Positions 21,724 to 23,818 of a DNA stretch of 23,818 bases are shown here, piece by piece (position 1 is the first letter of the stretch; every line of letters starts with the position of its first letter). The translations under genes were made by a program, and so were the position numbers. Below the pieces are notes generated by a model. That model was not told the origin of the DNA. It made no database searches and saw only the letters and a program-made list of their open reading frames with translations. The stretch comes from Candidatus Sumerlaeota bacterium (GTDB taxonomy: Bacteria; Sumerlaeota; Sumerlaeia; MVZB01; JAJFLK01), in assembly GCA_021772735.1 (NCBI GenBank), contig JAJFLK010000055.1, forward strand, positions 1 to 23,818, read 5' to 3'.

Positions 21724-23818
21724 ATGAGTCCTCGAAAGTATGTTTATAGCTTCGGCGGCGGCAAGGCCGACGGTCGGGGCGAGATGAAGAATCTGCTCGG
21801 TGGCAAGGGCGCCAATCTGGGCGAGATGAGCAGCCTCGGCGTCCCGGTGCCTTCGGGCTTCACGGTCACGACTGATGTCTGCACGCATTATTACGCCAAC
21901 CGGCGCAAGTATCCGGCCGAGCTGGCCGGCCAGGTCGAACGCGCGATCAAGAAAGTCGAGCGTGAGATGGGCACCCTGTTCGGTGATCTCAAACGCCCGC
22001 TGCTCGTCTCGGTTCGTTCCGGCGCGCGCCAGTCCATGCCCGGCATGATGGAGACCGTGCTCAACATAGGCCTGACCGAAGCGACGCTGCCGGGCCTGAT
22101 CGCGATGACCGGCAACGAGCGGTTCGCCTACGATTCGTATCGGCGGCTGATCACCATGTATTCGGATGTCGTGATGGAGAAATCCGCCGGTATCGAGCCG
22201 CGCGAAGGCAATGGCATCCGGCCCCAGCTCGAAGGACTGCTCGAAGCCATGAAGCGCCGGCGCGGGGTCAAAGAAGACAACGACCTGACGACCGATGACC
22301 TGAAAGACCTGTGCGCTCAATACAAGGCCAAGGTCAAGAAGGTGCTCGGAAGCGCTTTCCCCGACGACCCGATCAAGCAGCTCTGGGGCGGCCTCGGCGC
22401 GGTCTTTGCCTCATGGATGGGCAAGCGCGCCATCGCCTATCGCAGGATCGAAGGCATCCCGGCCGAGTGGGGCACCGCGGTCAACGTTCAGGCCATGGTC
22501 TTCGGCAATATGGGCGACTCCTCGGCGACCGGCGTGGCTTTCAGCCGTAACCCGGCGACCGGCGAAAACGTTTTCTATGGCGAATATCTCGTGAACGCTC
22601 AGGGCGAGGATGTCGTCGCGGGCATCCGCACGCCGCTGCCGCTCAATATCGCCGGCAAGACCGATTTGACCCAGACCTCGACATCACTCGAAGAGAGCGA
22701 GCCGAAACTCTACAAACAGCTCGATTCGATCCAGAAACGCCTCGAGAAGCATTATCGGGATATGCAGGACATTGAGTTCACGATCCAGGAGGGTCGCCTC
22801 TGGATGCTTCAGTGCCGAATCGGCAAGCGGACCGGCCGCGCGGCGATCCGCATGGCTGTCGAGATGGCCGCGAAGCGAATGATCTCCAAAGAAGAAGCCG
22901 TCGCGCGGGTCAAGCCCGAGCAACTCGACGAACTGCTTCACCCGATGATCGACCCGAAGGCTGAAAAAGCCGCGTCCATTCTCGGCAAAGGCCTCCCGGC
23001 CGGACCGGGCGGCGCGACGGGCCAGATCGTTTTCACGCCCGATCTCGCCGAGGAATGGGTGATCAAGGAAGGCCGTCAGGTCATCCTCGTCCGCCACGAG
23101 ACCAGCCCCGAGGATGTCCACGGGATGCATGTCGCCGAGGCCATCCTGACCTCCAAGGGCGGGATGACCAGCCACGCGGCGCTCGTCGCGCGCGGGTGGG
23201 GCAAGTGCTGCATCGTGGGGTGCAGCGATGCACATATCGATTACAAGGCACGGACGCTCACGCTTGGCGGCGTGACGCTGCACGAAGGCGATTCGATCAC
23301 TATGAACGGCACGGCCGGAACCATCTACGCGGGCACACTGCCGCTCGTGGATGTAAATCTGGATGATGACAAACCCTTCCAGCAACTGATGAAATGGGCG
23401 GACGCCATCCGCACGATGAAGGTCCGGACCAACTGCGAGACGACCGAAGACGCAATGCAGGCGATTGCGTTCGGCGCCGAAGGCGTTGGGCTTTGCCGCA
23501 CCGAGCATATGTTCTTCGCCGAAGATCGCATCCGTTCGATCCGCAAGATGATCGTCGCCAAAGACGAAAAGGCGCGACGCCGGGCCGTTATGGAACTCCT
23601 GCCGCATCAGCGCAAGGATTTCATGGGTATCCTCAAAGCCATGGCCGGCAAGCCGGTGACGATCCGTCTGCTCGATCCCCCGCTCCATGAGTTCGTCCCG
23701 CACGAAAAGATGCTGGTCGAAGATCTGGCGCATGACCTCGGGATCACGGCCAAGGAACTGGGCACGCGCATCAGCGCGTTGCACGAACTGAATCCGATGC
23801 TCGGCCATCGCGGCTGCC
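21724..23818 (+). CDS. ppdK: Pyruvate, phosphate dikinase, 3' end outside window
   Basis: Cytoplasmic enzyme that interconverts pyruvate, ATP and Pi with PEP, AMP and PPi, used in gluconeogenesis or PPi-linked glycolysis. The 698 codons present cover the ATP-grasp domain (LLGGKGANLGEMSSLGVPVPSGFT at about 24-47, SVRSGARQSMPGMMETVLNIG at 96-116, and the NPATGE box at 276-281), the swivelling phosphohistidine domain (GGMTSHAALVARGWGK, 479-494, with the expected phospho-His484) and the first part of the PEP/pyruvate barrel (GLCRTEHMFF, RLLDPPLHEF and, at the edge, NPMLGHRGC). The full protein is normally about 880 aa, so roughly 180 residues with the catalytic Cys are missing. The start is ATG at 21724; AAGGGAG lies rather far upstream (13 bases). 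All motifs seen are intact. Confidence 0.97.
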   Translation, partial: MSPRKYVYSFGGGKADGRGEMKNLLGGKGANLGEMSSLGVPVPSGFTVTTDVCTHYYANRRKYPAELAGQVERAIKKVEREMGTLFGDLKRPLLVSVRSGARQSMPGMMETVLNIGLTEATLPGLIAMTGNERFAYDSYRRLITMYSDVVMEKSAGIEPREGNGIRPQLEGLLEAMKRRRGVKEDNDLTTDDLKDLCAQYKAKVKKVLGSAFPDDPIKQLWGGLGAVFASWMGKRAIAYRRIEGIPAEWGTAVNVQAMVFGNMGDSSATGVAFSRNPATGENVFYGEYLVNAQGEDVVAGIRTPLPLNIAGKTDLTQTSTSLEESEPKLYKQLDSIQKRLEKHYRDMQDIEFTIQEGRLWMLQCRIGKRTGRAAIRMAVEMAAKRMISKEEAVARVKPEQLDELLHPMIDPKAEKAASILGKGLPAGPGGATGQIVFTPDLAEEWVIKEGRQVILVRHETSPEDVHGMHVAEAILTSKGGMTSHAALVARGWGKCCIVGCSDAHIDYKARTLTLGGVTLHEGDSITMNGTAGTIYAGTLPLVDVNLDDDKPFQQLMKWADAIRTMKVRTNCETTEDAMQAIAFGAEGVGLCRTEHMFFAEDRIRSIRKMIVAKDEKARRRAVMELLPHQRKDFMGILKAMAGKPVTIRLLDPPLHEFVPHEKMLVEDLAHDLGITAKELGTRISALHELNPMLGHRGC

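Noticed and set aside
22684..23808. Long open frame (374 codons) on the minus strand opposite ppdK
   Set aside because: It is the antisense shadow of a well-conserved, motif-complete enzyme; the translation is His/Asp/Arg-rich without family features.
1..23818. Mobile element, CRISPR, tRNA or rRNA genes
   Set aside because: I saw no transposase or integrase motifs, no regularly spaced repeats, no cloverleaf with a proper T-arm, and no rRNA-like conserved segments.

Overview
The window is a GC-rich chromosomal segment of a diderm (LPS-making) bacterium. Evidence for this is a Kdo transferase (WaaA), a type I signal peptidase, a diderm-style DnaK, a periplasmic c-type haem protein and a large secreted beta-propeller protein. 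The haem protein family (c-haem domain followed by a copper monooxygenase-like fold) and the Pro-Thr linker plus ASH/choice-of-anchor-type C-terminus recall environmental lineages such as Planctomycetota, Sumerlaeota, Hydrogenedentota or Acidobacteriota. I cannot place it more precisely from sequence alone. I see no tRNA, rRNA, CRISPR array, transposase, integrase or phage gene.

Layout. (1) 1-3227, minus strand: waaA, a TPR protein and a dihydrouridine synthase that leaves the window; the last two overlap by ATGA. (2) 3516-4678, plus strand: a small GYD-domain protein coupled by TGATG to a membrane-anchored transglutaminase-like protein. (3) 4739-7864, minus strand: a secreted protein of about 1041 residues made of two near-duplicate six-blade Asp-box propellers joined by a Pro-Thr linker, with a C-terminal ASH-like domain. 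A recognisable promoter lies inside the longer open frame and fixes the start. (4) 8067-9692, plus strand: a polytopic membrane protein of glycosyltransferase-C type. (5) 9748-10809, minus strand: a saccharopine-dehydrogenase-like reductase. (6) 11015-12319, plus strand: an exported CXXCH protein with a copper-monooxygenase-like fold that appears to have lost most copper ligands. (7) 12701-13723, minus strand: an MBL-fold hydrolase with a terminator-like hairpin beyond it. (8) 13909-14946, plus strand: yqeK and rsfS. (9) 15304-16866, plus strand: an unrecognised protein ending in a degenerate J-like domain, overlapping the 3' end of lepB (minus strand, TTG start). (10) 17802-21407, plus strand: a divergent dnaK paralogue and a YihY/BrkB-type membrane protein. 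(11) 21724 to the end, plus strand: ppdK, incomplete.

How the genes relate. Most are housekeeping or envelope genes in short transcription units that often switch strand, not one pathway. The functional groups are envelope biogenesis (waaA, the GT-C-like protein, lepB, YihY), RNA and ribosome upkeep (dus, rsfS, with yqeK for Ap4A removal) and protein quality control (dnaK paralogue with a J-like protein nearby). The most unusual items are the copper-ligand-poor haem protein, the J-like domain with HPD changed to NAD close to a lone dnaK paralogue, and the duplicated propeller with a nearly identical internal tract that suggests gene conversion.
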